Origin: a bacterium HR11
GTDB taxonomy: Bacteria > Acidobacteriota > HRBIN11
DNA: 64,000 bases
Reading direction: 5' to 3'
Assembly (NCBI GenBank): GCA_002898535.1
Contig: BEHN01000001.1
Coordinates: 62,001 to 126,000, forward strand
The translations under genes were made by a program, and so were the position numbers. Position 1 is the stretch's first letter. Every line of letters starts with the position of its first letter. The notes beneath the pieces are model-generated. The model was not told where the DNA came from. It was given only the letters and a program-made list of their open reading frames with translations, and did not search any database. Below, piece after piece: positions 1 to 8,664 of the stretch.

Positions 1-1151
1 CCCGTGATGTGCTCCCCGATGATCAGGGTGTGGATGTCGTGGGTCCCCTCGTAGGTATACACCGATTCCAGGTTGCACAGGTGGCGGGCGACCTGGTACT
101 CGTACATGATGCCGTTGGCCCCCAGGATGTCCCGGGCCAGGCGGGCGATCTGGAGGGCATGGTAGACGTTGTTCATCTTCCCCATCGAGACCTGCACGTG
201 CGTGACCTTCCCCCGGTCCTTGAGGCGCCCCAGCCTCAGACAGAGGAGTTGCATCTTCGTGATCTCCGTCAGCATGTAAACGAGCTTCTGCTGGACGAGC
301 TGATAGCCGGCGATGGGACGGTCGAACTGGATGCGATTTTTAGCATACTCGAGGGCCACTTCATAGCAGGCCATGGCCGCCCCGATGGCGCCCCAAGCGA
401 TGCCGTACCGGGCCTGGGTCAGACACCGCAGGGCCGCCTTCAGGCCGTTCGCCTCGGGGAGGCGATTTTCCTCAGGAATGCGGACGTCCTCCAGGACGAG
501 CTCGCCCGTGTCCGAGGCCCGGAGGGAGAACTTATCGGTAATCTTGTTCTGTCGGAAGCCGGGCGTCCCCTTCTCGACCAGGAAGCCCCGGATGACGCCC
601 TCGTCGTCCTTCGCCCAGACGAGGGCCACGTCGGCGATCGTCCCGTTGGTGATCCACATCTTGGTCCCGTTCAGGACCCACGAAGAGCCGTCCCTCCGGG
701 CTCGCGTGATGAGACCGGCCGGGTTCGACCCGTAGTCCGGCTCCGTCAGGCCAAAACAGCCGATGACCTCGCCCCGGGCCATCTTGGGGAGCCAGTACTG
801 CTTTTGCTTCTCTGAGCCGTACTCCTGAATCGGCCACATGACGAGGGACGACTGGACGGACACGAAGCTCCGCAGGCCGCTATCGCCCCGTTCCAGCTCC
901 TGCATGATGAGGCCATAGGCGACGTTGTTGAGGCCCGCACAGCCGTACTTCGGGTCGAGGTTTGCCCCCAGTAGGTTCAGCTCGGCCATCTGGGGGACGA
1001 GATGGAGCGGGAACGTGCCGGCCTCAAAGTGGCGAGCGATGATGGGTAGGACTTGGTCGTCGACCCAGCGGCGGACCTCGTCCCGGACCATCCGTTCTTC
1101 GGACGAAAGCTCCTCATCGAGTCCGAGAAAATCGACGCCTCGAAAGCCCAT
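1..1151 (-). CDS. gcdH: Glutaryl-CoA dehydrogenase-like acyl-CoA dehydrogenase (3' end cut by window edge)
   Basis: Flavoprotein expected to oxidise and decarboxylate glutaryl-CoA to crotonyl-CoA, passing electrons to ETF; cytoplasmic. Translation from the ATG at 1151 gives about 383 residues and runs off the left edge, so roughly the last ten residues are missing. The FAD/substrate segment CFGLTEPDYGSNP is present near residue 135, and the C-terminal YTYEGTHDIHTLIIG contains the glutamate that serves as catalytic base in this family and is typical of glutaryl-CoA rather than simple acyl-CoA dehydrogenases. The start is supported by a GGGAGG Shine-Dalgarno just upstream. A crotonase gene lies 132 bp upstream on the same strand, which fits a shared acyl-CoA pathway. 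A related acyl-CoA substrate cannot be excluded. Confidence 0.88.
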   Translation of the reverse strand, partial: MGFRGVDFLGLDEELSSEERMVRDEVRRWVDDQVLPIIARHFEAGTFPLHLVPQMAELNLLGANLDPKYGCAGLNNVAYGLIMQELERGDSGLRSFVSVQSSLVMWPIQEYGSEKQKQYWLPKMARGEVIGCFGLTEPDYGSNPAGLITRARRDGSSWVLNGTKMWITNGTIADVALVWAKDDEGVIRGFLVEKGTPGFRQNKITDKFSLRASDTGELVLEDVRIPEENRLPEANGLKAALRCLTQARYGIAWGAIGAAMACYEVALEYAKNRIQFDRPIAGYQLVQQKLVYMLTEITKMQLLCLRLGRLKDRGKVTHVQVSMGKMNNVYHALQIARLARDILGANGIMYEYQVARHLCNLESVYTYEGTHDIHTLIIGEHIT

Positions 1152-1283
1152 TTGGGCCTCCCGTCCCAAGAGCTATGGCGATAGGGCCCATGGGCCGGGC
1201 CGACGGCTCCATGCGAACGACAGAGCGAGGAAGTCCCCCCAGGCACCGCTTACGGCCGACGGCCCTATGAGCCTGACTGCCCC

Positions 1284-2114
1284 TTATTCCGTCCACGTCG
1301 GGGTCCGGCGTTCCAGCCACGCCCGGATGCCCTCCCGGGCGTCCGGTGTCGTCGCATGTTGGACCAGGTAGATTTCCTCGAGGGCCGCGACGGCCTCGTC
1401 CCAGTTCGAGAGGACCGACGCCCAGAACGCCCGCCGGCCATGGTGTAGGACCGACGTGCTCATCCCCGTCAGGTGTTGGACGAAACGTTCGGCCTGGGTC
1501 CGCCACTGGTCGGCCGGGAGCGCCCAGGCGACGAGGCCCCAGGCGGCCGCCGTCTTGGCGTCGACGACCTCCCCGCTGAGGGCCAAGTACAAGGCTCGGT
1601 TCTTCGGCATCAGGCGGGGATACAAAAGCATCGCCAGGGGCGTGAAATGGCCGTACCGGACCTCCGGATGGCCAAGGCGGACACCCTCCGGGGCAAAGGT
1701 AAAGTCGCAGACGGCCGCCAGGACACAACCGGCCCCAAAGGCGTGGCCGTTCAGGAGGCCGACGACGACGGCCGGCAGGGTCAGGACCTGTCGGACCACG
1801 CGATGGAACAGGTCGACCGTCAAAAACAGGTCCTCGTCCCGCATAGCCGCCGGGTCCAGACCGGCGGAGAAGTACTCCCCGCTGGCCGTCAGCGTGACGA
1901 CCTTCAGGCGGCCGTCGAAGGCCACCTCGGCCAAGACCCCCTGGAGCTCCCGCAGGAAGTCCGGGTCCATGTAATGGAGCGGGGGGCGCTGAAAGGTAAT
2001 CTGCAGGAGGGCCGGCGTCGGACGTTGGGCCTGGACGTATTGCCGATGGACGGCCTCGGCCGTGACCTCCGGCTCCACCCCTTCAAGGTCTTCGGGGCCC
2101 CACTCGTGGACCAT
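1284..2114 (-). CDS. Enoyl-CoA hydratase/isomerase (crotonase) family protein with one catalytic Glu missing
   Basis: A 276-residue crotonase-fold protein acting on a CoA thioester. The oxyanion-hole segments are visible (FSAGLD near residue 84 and NGHAFGAGC near 122-130). Standard enoyl-CoA hydratase uses two glutamates; here the first, normally in a GCELA motif, is replaced by Val131 (GCVLA), while the second is kept as Glu151 in HPEV. Proteins with only the second glutamate are often isomerases, dienoyl-CoA hydratases or ring hydrolases rather than hydratases of the FadB type. An unusual 30-residue N-terminal extension precedes the fold. It lies between gcdH and the ROK kinase on the same strand. 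Substrate is not identifiable from sequence alone. Confidence 0.8.
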   Translation of the reverse strand: MVHEWGPEDLEGVEPEVTAEAVHRQYVQAQRPTPALLQITFQRPPLHYMDPDFLRELQGVLAEVAFDGRLKVVTLTASGEYFSAGLDPAAMRDEDLFLTVDLFHRVVRQVLTLPAVVVGLLNGHAFGAGCVLAAVCDFTFAPEGVRLGHPEVRYGHFTPLAMLLYPRLMPKNRALYLALSGEVVDAKTAAAWGLVAWALPADQWRTQAERFVQHLTGMSTSVLHHGRRAFWASVLSNWDEAVAALEEIYLVQHATTPDAREGIRAWLERRTPTWTE

Positions 2115-2168
2115 CGGGTCAAGCCTCCATGGGGAGTGCCTTCGGAGACACCACCGGGCCTATGATAG

Positions 2169-3134
2169 CTACGCTGGCCTCGAAAGTCCAGAACGGATCT
2201 GCAAGCGGGCCCAGGCGGCCGCCCCGACGAGGCCGCCGTGACGGCCCAGGCCGGCCCGACGGACCTCTACGGTCCGGGCCGCCGAGGGCAGGGCCAGTTC
2301 CCGAATCGTCGCCGCCACGACCTCCGTCCACTCCGGGAAGCCCTGCAGGACCCCGCCGCCCAGGATCAAGCCCCGGGGGTTCAGGACATTGACGACCCCG
2401 ACCATCCCGATGCCCAGATAGCGGCCGAGCCGGGCTGACCATTCCCGGGCCCGGGGATGTCCCCGCCGGCAGAGGTCGGCCAGCGTTTCCGCCGTAAAAG
2501 TCTCCAGGGGGCCGACGCCGCCCCACGCGGCCGGATGGTCCCGAATGTCCTGCCGGACCTGTTCGGCGACGGCCCAGCCGCCGACGTACGCTTCCAGGCA
2601 TCCCCGGCCGCCGCACCGACAGGCCCGCCCGTCGGCGACGATGGGCATGTGGCCGACCTCGCCCAGGGAGCCGCTGGCGCCCGTCTGCAGACGCCCGCCC
2701 AGGATGACCCCGCCCCCGACGCCCGTGCCGACGAACACACAGACCAGGTCGTCCCAGTCCTGCCCGGCCCCGTAAGTCCGTTCGGCCCAGGCGGCCGCAT
2801 GGACGTCGTTGAGGACAAACACGGGCAGACCCAAGGCGCCTTCCAGCTCCGCCTTCAGGGGGACGTCTCGCCAGCCCGGCAGGTTGGGCGCATAGTAAAC
2901 GACGCCGGTCGACGCGTCGACCTGGCCGGCAAAGCCGATGCCGACGGCCCGGACGGGTCCCGGCGCTCGGTCCAGGGCGGCCTGGATGCAGGTCCGCAGG
3001 CGCTCCAAGACGGCCGCCGGTCCCAGGTCGGCCCGGGTCGCCTCCCGGTGGAGGCCCTGCACGGCACCCCCTTCGTCGACCAGGGCCGCCTCGATCTTCG
3101 TCCCGCCGATGTCCACGCCGACCGCCCAGTCCAT
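2169..3134 (-). CDS. ROK family sugar kinase (glucokinase-like)
   Basis: Cytoplasmic ATP-dependent sugar kinase of the ROK family, 321 residues. The N-terminal phosphate-binding motif DIGGTK is at 8-13 and the probable catalytic base Asp110 sits in LNDVHAA. The ROK zinc site is complete: His162 followed by Cys172, Cys174 and Cys179 in CRCGGRGCLE, with substrate-contacting Glu181. No N-terminal helix-turn-helix is present, so this is an enzyme rather than a ROK repressor. Glucose is the likeliest substrate, but N-acetylmannosamine or fructose kinases share these motifs. The start ATG lies just downstream of a heptamer repeat array. Confidence 0.88.
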   Translation of the reverse strand: MDWAVGVDIGGTKIEAALVDEGGAVQGLHREATRADLGPAAVLERLRTCIQAALDRAPGPVRAVGIGFAGQVDASTGVVYYAPNLPGWRDVPLKAELEGALGLPVFVLNDVHAAAWAERTYGAGQDWDDLVCVFVGTGVGGGVILGGRLQTGASGSLGEVGHMPIVADGRACRCGGRGCLEAYVGGWAVAEQVRQDIRDHPAAWGGVGPLETFTAETLADLCRRGHPRAREWSARLGRYLGIGMVGVVNVLNPRGLILGGGVLQGFPEWTEVVAATIRELALPSAARTVEVRRAGLGRHGGLVGAAAWARLQIRSGLSRPA

Positions 3135-3147
3135 AAGGCACCTCGCC

Positions 3148-3190
3148 GGATACAGGATGCAGGATACGGGATGCAGGATGCAAGATGCAG
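3148..3190. repeat. Heptamer tandem array (GGATGCA type)
   Basis: Six degenerate 7-bp units, GGATACA, GGATGCA, GGATACG, GGATGCA, GGATGCA, AGATGCA, followed by a CCCGGGTCCCG tract. It fills the gap between the divergent ROK kinase and mtaB. A related heptamer run occurs at 50436-50470. Confidence 0.8.
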
Positions 3191-3266
3191 ATTCCCGGGT
3201 CCCGTCTTGCGTCCGTCACCCCCGGTCCATATCTTGTATTCCGCATCTCGTCCTTCAGGACCGCCG

Positions 3267-4589
3267 ATGCGTGCACAACCCCAGACGTTTCACGTCGTGG
3301 CGATGGGCTGTAAGGTCAGTCAGTACGAGGCCCAGGCCCTGGGCGCCTACCTTCAACATCAGCTCGGCCTCCGGCCGGTCCCCCGGCCCGACGAGGCCGA
3401 CGTCGTCGTCCTGCAGACCTGTACGGTGACCCACCAGAGCGACCGGGAGGCCCGCAAGCTCGTGCGGCGCTTCAAGCGGGACGGCCGCGCCCGGGTCATC
3501 GTCACGGGATGCTACGCCCAGCGGGCCCCGGCCGAACTCCAAGAGGCCGGGGCCGACCTCGTCCTGGGGCACGGCGTGCGTCACCGGACCTGGCACATCC
3601 GGCGGTTTCTGTTCGGAGAAGACGTCCCCTTGCCGGACCTCCCCGAGTGGGCCGAGGCCTTCGGCCCGCCCGCCCTTCGAGAAGACCGGACTCGGGCGTA
3701 CCTGAAGGTCCATGACGGATGCGACGTCTTCTGCTCCTTCTGCATCATCCCCCACGTCCGGGGCCCCGGCCGGAGCCTCCCGCTCGACGAAGTCCTCCGC
3801 CGGGTCGAGGCCCTCGTCGAGCAAGGCATTCGGGAAATCATCCTGACGGGCGTCAACCTGGCCAGCTACGGTCGGGACCTGGGCCTGACCGACGGCCTCC
3901 TGCGGCTTTGCGAGCGCCTCGACGGCGTGGCCGCCGACGTCCAGTTCCGCCTCAGCTCCCTGGGTGCTTACGACCTGGACGAACGGTTGTTCGAGCTCGT
4001 GTGCGCCTCTCCCCGGTTCGCCCCCCACTTTCACCTGCCCCTGCAGAGCGCTTCGGACCGGGTCCTGCAGGATATGCGGCGGCCCTATCGTCTGCGGGAC
4101 TACGACCGGATCGTACGGTTCATCGCCGACCGGGGCGACCACGTCTGCATCGGCACCGACGTCATCGTCGGCTTCCCGACGGAGTCGGCGGCCGATTTCG
4201 AGGCCACGTACCGGTATATCGAAGAGAGTCCCATCGCCTACGTCCACGTGTTTCCCTACTCACCCCGGCCGGGAACCCTCTCGGCCAGCCTCTGGCGGGA
4301 GCTGGACCCGCGCGTCGTCGAGGAGCGCGCCCGCCGGCTCCGGGCCCTGTCGGCCCAGAAGCGGGAGCAGTTCTATCGCCGTCAGGTCGGCCGCTGGCTG
4401 AAGGCCCTGACGCTTCACCGCGCCGGCGACGGCCGGAGCCTTCGGGCCGTCACGGGCAACTACATCGAGTTCGCCCTTGACGATCCCGAGGCCCGATGGC
4501 CGGAGAACGCGTGGGTCCTCGTCCGATTCGGGGCCTACGAGAACGGCCGCTGGGTCGTCGCCGACGTCCGCCAAGCGCATGGGTCATAG
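3267..4589 (+). CDS. mtaB: tRNA t6A37 methylthiotransferase (MtaB-like)
   Basis: Radical-SAM enzyme that converts t6A at position 37 of ANN-decoding tRNAs to ms2t6A. The 440-residue protein has the three-part family layout: an N-terminal methylthiotransferase domain with cluster cysteines Cys15 (MGCKVSQYE), Cys52 and Cys82; a radical-SAM domain with CDVFCSFC (Cys152, Cys156, Cys159) binding the SAM-cleaving 4Fe-4S cluster; and a C-terminal TRAM-like region. The GCKVSQYE motif favours MtaB over MiaB or RimO. The ATG at 3267 is preceded by AGGA at suitable spacing; an open frame upstream of it has no conserved content. Another position-37 enzyme, miaA, is encoded at 36250-37197. Confidence 0.9.
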   Translation: MRAQPQTFHVVAMGCKVSQYEAQALGAYLQHQLGLRPVPRPDEADVVVLQTCTVTHQSDREARKLVRRFKRDGRARVIVTGCYAQRAPAELQEAGADLVLGHGVRHRTWHIRRFLFGEDVPLPDLPEWAEAFGPPALREDRTRAYLKVHDGCDVFCSFCIIPHVRGPGRSLPLDEVLRRVEALVEQGIREIILTGVNLASYGRDLGLTDGLLRLCERLDGVAADVQFRLSSLGAYDLDERLFELVCASPRFAPHFHLPLQSASDRVLQDMRRPYRLRDYDRIVRFIADRGDHVCIGTDVIVGFPTESAADFEATYRYIEESPIAYVHVFPYSPRPGTLSASLWRELDPRVVEERARRLRALSAQKREQFYRRQVGRWLKALTLHRAGDGRSLRAVTGNYIEFALDDPEARWPENAWVLVRFGAYENGRWVVADVRQAHGS

Positions 4590-4877
4590 GATGCGCCGGG
4601 ACCCGGCCGAAGCGCCCCCCATACGGCCTAATTGCCTTACTGCCTCGTTGCCCGCCCGTGAAGTCGTGGACAAAGGTCAGGCTTGAGCCTACTTTTTAGT
4701 GAGAGACGGCTCTGAGCGCGGGTGCCGGGCGACCGCCCAAGGGCGGTGCCCCGGACCTCGGGCGCCGGCTCGGGGACGCCGGCGCCCCCAAAAAGAGCCT
4801 CGACGAATGTCGCTCTGGCTGAGAGCGAAAAGACCTCAGCCCGGACCGGTCGGGTCCACGGCTCGGCCGGGCAACGA
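4590..4877. other. Intergenic region with octamer run and two strong hairpins
   Basis: No supportable gene. Directly after mtaB an octamer-type run (CCTAATTG, CCTTACTG, CCTCGTTG) occupies about 4627-4653. Two perfect inverted repeats follow: arms ACCGCCC/GGGCGGT at 4732-4747 with a 2-nt loop, and 10-bp arms GGGCGCCGGC/GCCGGCGCCC at 4760-4787 with an 8-nt loop. The second is followed by A residues, not T residues, on the plus strand, so it is not a canonical intrinsic terminator for mtaB. Confidence 0.6.
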
Positions 4878-5426
4878 ATGACCTTCCCCTTGATGGATTC
4901 GCCTTCAAAAGTCTTTGCATCTCCAACGAACTTCCCCCATGCCCTCTGGACCATCCGACCCGTCGCTCTTTCCGAGGACTGGCCCCGTCTGACCGACGTT
5001 TTCCAGAAAGCCTATGACGGGATGGAGGCTTACGGCTGCCGGACCCGTCAGGAACTCAAGCGCTACCTGAAATGGCTGTACCGTCGCTGTCCCCAGGGCT
5101 TCTTCGGCGTCTTTGACCCTAACGGACGGCTTCGGGCCTGGGCGGCCGTCGATGACCGATGGTGGAACGAAGAGGGTGAACGTGTCGGGGCCATCCATGA
5201 GATCGTCGTCGACCCCGACGTCCAGGGCCTCGGGATCGGGACGGCCCTGATGAAGTTTGTCATGACCTGGCTGGCCACCCGGGGCGTCCGGCGGCTGGAG
5301 CTCTGGGTCGGCGTCACGAACGGGAAGGCCCGTCGGTTCTACGAACGACTGGGCTTTCGCCCCGAGGGTCCGGCTCAGGGCCTGTGGCTCCGCATGACCC
5401 GCCCGGCTCCGACGCCGGCGGAGTGA
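4878..5426 (+). CDS. GNAT family N-acetyltransferase
   Basis: A 182-residue acetyl-CoA-dependent acetyltransferase of unknown substrate. The acetyl-CoA pyrophosphate-binding motif is QGLGIGTAL around residue 120, preceded by the beta-4 strand AIHEIVVDPDV and followed by RRFYERLGF, which closes the GNAT fold. The start is uncertain. ATG 4878 is used; ATG 4893 is an alternative, and neither has a clear Shine-Dalgarno. An upstream in-frame extension to 4722 covers the hairpin region and looks non-coding. The N-terminal 30 residues are poorly conserved in appearance. Transcribed alone, same direction as mtaB. Confidence 0.8.
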   Translation: MTFPLMDSPSKVFASPTNFPHALWTIRPVALSEDWPRLTDVFQKAYDGMEAYGCRTRQELKRYLKWLYRRCPQGFFGVFDPNGRLRAWAAVDDRWWNEEGERVGAIHEIVVDPDVQGLGIGTALMKFVMTWLATRGVRRLELWVGVTNGKARRFYERLGFRPEGPAQGLWLRMTRPAPTPAE

Positions 5427-5530
5427 CGGCGGGACGGGACCCATTCAATGGGAATGGGGAATAAGGCCCAGGTATCGGGTACCGGGTCCCCGGAGAGAGG
5501 TCCGGAGCTATTGCGGAATCAGCATCCCGG

Positions 5531-5554
5531 CCCCGCTCGCCTGAGAGCGGGGTC
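5531..5554. repeat. Dispersed palindrome CCCCGCTC-N-GAGCGGGG, copy 1
   Basis: Inverted-repeat hairpin related to three other copies (17182-17203, 27024-27045, 63555-63574). It reads in the opposite orientation to the others. Part of the 5427-5679 gap, which also holds a heptamer-like run near 5468-5500 and a candidate promoter. Confidence 0.7.
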
Positions 5555-5591
5555 ATTCATCGCCGCCCGCTCGCTCAAATCGGGGCCGAAA

Positions 5592-5620
5592 TTGGAGGGC
5601 GCCCGGCATTCGGATACAAT
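5592..5620 (+). promoter_or_regulatory. Candidate sigma-70-type promoter for the aminotransferase gene
   Basis: TTGGAG at 5592-5597 and TACAAT at 5615-5620 are separated by 17 bp. The -10 matches five of six consensus bases, the -35 only three. TACAAT recurs at suitable positions before other genes here (22814, 43981, 51543). Confidence 0.4.
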
Positions 5621-5679
5621 AAGGAACGTTCATATCCCGACAGGCCCTCCGCCCCGCGACCCTATATCGAGAGGCCCCG

Positions 5680-6825
5680 ATGCAAATGACGTCCCTTTAT
5701 CCGCCCTTCCGGGTCCTGATGGGACCCGGGCCCACGGAGGTCCATCCCCGCGTGCTGGCGGCGATGAGCCGCCCCCTCGTCAGCCACTTCGACCCCGTCT
5801 GCTTCCGCCTGATGGACGAGATTCGGGCACTTCTGCAATACGTCTTCCAGACCCGAAATGAAGCGACCCTCGTCATTTCCGGCCCCGGCACGGCCGGCAT
5901 GGAAACCTGCGTGGCAAACCTGGTCGAGCCCGGCGACAAGGTCATCGTCTGTCAGAACGGCTTTTTCAGCGGTCGCATCCGGGAGATGGTCGAGCGCCAC
6001 GGTGGGGTCGCCGTCGCCGTCGAGGACGAATGGGGCCGTCCGGTCGACCCCGAAAAGCTGGAAGACGCCCTCCGACGGCATCCGGACGCCAAGGTCGTCG
6101 CCTTCGTCCACGCCGAGACCTCGACGGGGGCCCTCTCGGATGCGGCGACCCTGGCTGAGATGGCCCACCGGCACGGGTGCCTGACCCTGGTCGATACGGT
6201 GACCTCCCTGGGCGGTGTCCCCGTGAAGGTCGATGAATGGGGCCTGGACGCCGTCTACTCGGGGAGTCAGAAGTGCCTGTCGGCGCCGCCGGGCCTCTCG
6301 CCGGTGACCTTCAGCGAGCGGGCGCTGGACGCCGTCCGACGTCGAAAAACGCCCGTCGTCAGCTTCTTCCTGGACGTCCGCGCCCTGACCGACTACTGGA
6401 TCGGAAAGTCCCCGTCGGTCGGCCCCAACGCCGGCCGGGTCTATCACCATACGGTCCCGGTCCCCCTGCTGTATGCCCTTCATGAAGCCCTGACCCTTCT
6501 ACGCGAAGAGGGCCTCGAAAATGCTTGGGCCCGGCATCGGGCCAACTACCATCGGCTTCGGGATGGCCTCGAGGCGATGGGCCTCACCTACTGGGTCCGC
6601 TCGGAGGCGGACCGCATTCCCCATCTGAACGTGATCCGCGTCCCCGACGGCGTGGACGACGCCGGGGTCCGCCGGCGTCTCCTGGAAGACTTCGGGATCG
6701 AAATCGGGGCTGGCCTGGGGCCCCTGGCCGGCCGGATCTGGCGGGTCGGCCTCATGGGCTACGGGAGTCATCCTCGGAACGTGGCGTACTTGCTGAATGC
6801 CCTCCGGGAAGTCTTGGCCCGGTGA
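5680..6825 (+). CDS. Alanine-glyoxylate/serine-glyoxylate-type aminotransferase (class V)
   Basis: PLP-dependent class V aminotransferase, 381 residues, full length for the AGXT family. The N-terminal GPGPTEVHPRV loop is characteristic. Asp172 (VDTVTS) should contact the PLP pyridine nitrogen, and Lys198 in SGSQKCLSAPPG is the Schiff-base lysine. Likely reaction: glyoxylate plus alanine or serine to glycine. That links it to the glycolate oxidase genes (7.3-11.6 kb), which make glyoxylate, and to the glycine cleavage operon (25.4-29.9 kb). The ATG at 5680 has GAGAGG seven bases upstream; a second ATG at 5686 is possible. Phosphonate transaminases of the same fold are a less likely alternative. 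Confidence 0.85.
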   Translation: MQMTSLYPPFRVLMGPGPTEVHPRVLAAMSRPLVSHFDPVCFRLMDEIRALLQYVFQTRNEATLVISGPGTAGMETCVANLVEPGDKVIVCQNGFFSGRIREMVERHGGVAVAVEDEWGRPVDPEKLEDALRRHPDAKVVAFVHAETSTGALSDAATLAEMAHRHGCLTLVDTVTSLGGVPVKVDEWGLDAVYSGSQKCLSAPPGLSPVTFSERALDAVRRRKTPVVSFFLDVRALTDYWIGKSPSVGPNAGRVYHHTVPVPLLYALHEALTLLREEGLENAWARHRANYHRLRDGLEAMGLTYWVRSEADRIPHLNVIRVPDGVDDAGVRRRLLEDFGIEIGAGLGPLAGRIWRVGLMGYGSHPRNVAYLLNALREVLAR

Positions 6826-6937
6826 AGAAGTTCGGCACTGGGTGTTCGGTGTGAAGGACCAGGGGGCCGACTTTTTCAGACCCCCCGACCCTCGATCCTT
6901 AAAAATCCAACACCCAGCGCCTAAGACCCAACCCCGG
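6826..6937. terminator. Repeat-built hairpin region between convergent genes
   Basis: The gap between two convergent genes contains GGCACTGGGTGTT at 6834-6846 and its near-perfect inverse AACACCCAGCGCC at 6909-6921 (12 of 13 pair), both in heptamer-like surroundings. Between them lie a GGGGG/CCCCCC pair around a T-rich loop and a short AAAAA run. It could terminate both transcripts, but this is inference from position and structure. Confidence 0.4.
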
Positions 6938-7291
6938 TTAGCATCCCGAACGCCGCAGGGCCACGCACTCGAGGACCCACAGGTTCAGGTGCAGACGGGT
7001 GTCTTCCAGCGCCACATAGACCCGCTGGGGGACCTGCAGACGCAGGCGGACGACACCGGCGTCGTCGGTCAGACAAACGGCCGCCTGCCCGTCGGGGTCC
7101 TCAGCGATCCAGACCCGGGCACGGCGGACCTTCGGCGGGCGGACGACCCGGTACCGGAGGGTCACGCGCACCGCATAGGGCGGGACGGCCTGTGAGAGGT
7201 CGACCGCTTGAAACGTCGGGCGCGTCCCGTTCGGGAGGGTACCAGCCTTTGGCCTGTGGGTCGGACATCTGCCAAGCCGTCGAGCCTTCAC
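6938..7291 (-). CDS. Hypothetical protein translationally coupled to glcF
   Basis: Not recognised as any family. A GTG at 7291 overlaps the TGA of glcF (sequence GTGTGA), a typical coupling arrangement, and opens a frame of 117 codons. The C-terminal two thirds look protein-like, with alternating hydrophobic and charged residues such as YAVRVTLRYRVV and VVRLRLQVPQRVYVALED, suggesting a small beta-rich fold. The first 30 residues are arginine-rich and less convincing. No signal peptide, metal site or catalytic motif is visible. An upstream in-frame ATG at 7309 is an alternative start. Confidence 0.4.
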   Translation of the reverse strand: MKARRLGRCPTHRPKAGTLPNGTRPTFQAVDLSQAVPPYAVRVTLRYRVVRPPKVRRARVWIAEDPDGQAAVCLTDDAGVVRLRLQVPQRVYVALEDTRLHLNLWVLECVALRRSGC

Positions 7292-8664
7292 ACGTCGGGA
7301 CACGCCCATGCCAGGACCTCCATAAGGTGGGCGACCCGCACGTCGAGACCCCGTTCTCGAAGGCCCCGCTCGATCTGAAGCGTACACCCGGGGTTACCGC
7401 TGACGACGACGGCGGCGCCCGTCCGGCGGATGTTCTCGACCTTCTGGGCAAGCAGGGCCTCGGCCGTCTTCGGATGAAGGATGTTATAGACGCCGGCGCT
7501 CCCACAGCACACGTCAGCCTCGGGAAGTTCGACGAGACGCAGGCCCGGGACGGACCGGAGGATATCCCGGGGCGCCCGACGGATGCGCTGGGCATGGACC
7601 AGGTGGCATGCGTCGTGGTAGGTGACCGTCAGGTCCAGCCGCCGGAAGTGTCCGTCCAGGGGCAGGCGGGCGACCAACTCGGCGACGTCCCGGACGCGGC
7701 GGGCGAAGGCCTCGGCCCGGTCGGCGTAAGCCGGGTCGTCCCGTAAAAGCTCCCCGTAAGCCTTCATGACCGAACCGCACCCGGCCGCATTGACGGCAAC
7801 CCAATCGACGCCGGCCCGCTCGAAGACGTCGATCGTCCGTCGGGCCAGGACCTGGCCCCGGGCCCGCATGCCTTCGTGGACCAGTAGGGACCCACAGCAG
7901 ACCTGGTCTCGGGGGATGATGACCTCGTAACCCAAAGTACTCAGGACCCGCACCGTCGCCCGATGGACGTGGGGAAACAAAAACCGCTGGACACAGCCCA
8001 TCAGCAGGCCGACCCGTCCCTGGGACTCTCCCCGGGGCGGTATGACTTGTGGCCACGCGCGAAGGGACTTCGGCATCGAAACTTTAGGTAGCAGGGCTTC
8101 CATCGCCCGGAAGCGCTTCAGGGGTCGCAGGATACCCGAGACGCGGACGAGCGTCTGAAGGCCCGAACGCTGGTAAAGCCACAGACCTCCCATGAGGACG
8201 CCCAGGCGCCGGACGTCCGTGAGGGTCCCCAGTAAAAGGCGCCGGAAGGCCCGTTCGACCGGCGGATACCGGCGGTCCTGGTCGAGCTGGCTTCGAGCCA
8301 TCTCCATTAAGGCGCCAAACTGCACGCCCGAGGGACACGCTGTCTCACAAGCCCGGCACAAAAGACAGAGGTCCATGTGTCGAACAAAGGCCGGGCTCAT
8401 GGGGGCCTGTCCTTCGGCGGCCGACCGGATCAGCCAGATGCGACCGCGGGGGCTGTCCATTTCGTTGCCGATCACCCGGTAGGTCGGACAAGCCGGCAGA
8501 CAAAAGCCGCAGTGGACGCAGTCCAGGTATAAGGGGGCCCGAGTACCGGCTCCCAGGTCCCAGGAGTTCGTGGAGGAGGGGGGAGTACTGGATACGGAAG
8601 TATCTTCTAAAGACCCGGGCAACTCGAGGGTTCCATTCCGTGGGTCTGGCCCTCTTGTTTCCAT
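7288..8664 (-). CDS. glcF: Glycolate oxidase iron-sulfur subunit GlcF
   Basis: Electron-transfer subunit of a GlcDEF-type glycolate (or D-lactate) oxidase. The 458-residue protein has two ferredoxin-type 4Fe-4S motifs, CVHCGFCLPACP and CLLCRACETACP, in the first quarter. They are followed by two CCG domains marked by DQVCCGSLLVHEG and DVCCGSAGVYN with conserved upstream cysteines. The ATG at 8664 has GGGAGAGG five bases upstream, which favours it over an ATG six codons earlier. It follows the fused GlcD-GlcE gene after a 140-bp gap rich in heptamer repeats and is coupled to the downstream small gene. Confidence 0.92.
   Translation of the reverse strand: METRGPDPRNGTLELPGSLEDTSVSSTPPSSTNSWDLGAGTRAPLYLDCVHCGFCLPACPTYRVIGNEMDSPRGRIWLIRSAAEGQAPMSPAFVRHMDLCLLCRACETACPSGVQFGALMEMARSQLDQDRRYPPVERAFRRLLLGTLTDVRRLGVLMGGLWLYQRSGLQTLVRVSGILRPLKRFRAMEALLPKVSMPKSLRAWPQVIPPRGESQGRVGLLMGCVQRFLFPHVHRATVRVLSTLGYEVIIPRDQVCCGSLLVHEGMRARGQVLARRTIDVFERAGVDWVAVNAAGCGSVMKAYGELLRDDPAYADRAEAFARRVRDVAELVARLPLDGHFRRLDLTVTYHDACHLVHAQRIRRAPRDILRSVPGLRLVELPEADVCCGSAGVYNILHPKTAEALLAQKVENIRRTGAAVVVSGNPGCTLQIERGLRERGLDVRVAHLMEVLAWACPDV

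Noticed and set aside
4760-4787. Intrinsic terminator of mtaB
   Set aside because: The stem is followed by A residues, not T residues, on the mtaB strand.
4722-4877. N-terminal extension of the GNAT protein
   Set aside because: The added residues are Arg/Pro/Gly-rich, derive from the hairpin region and have no place in the GNAT fold.
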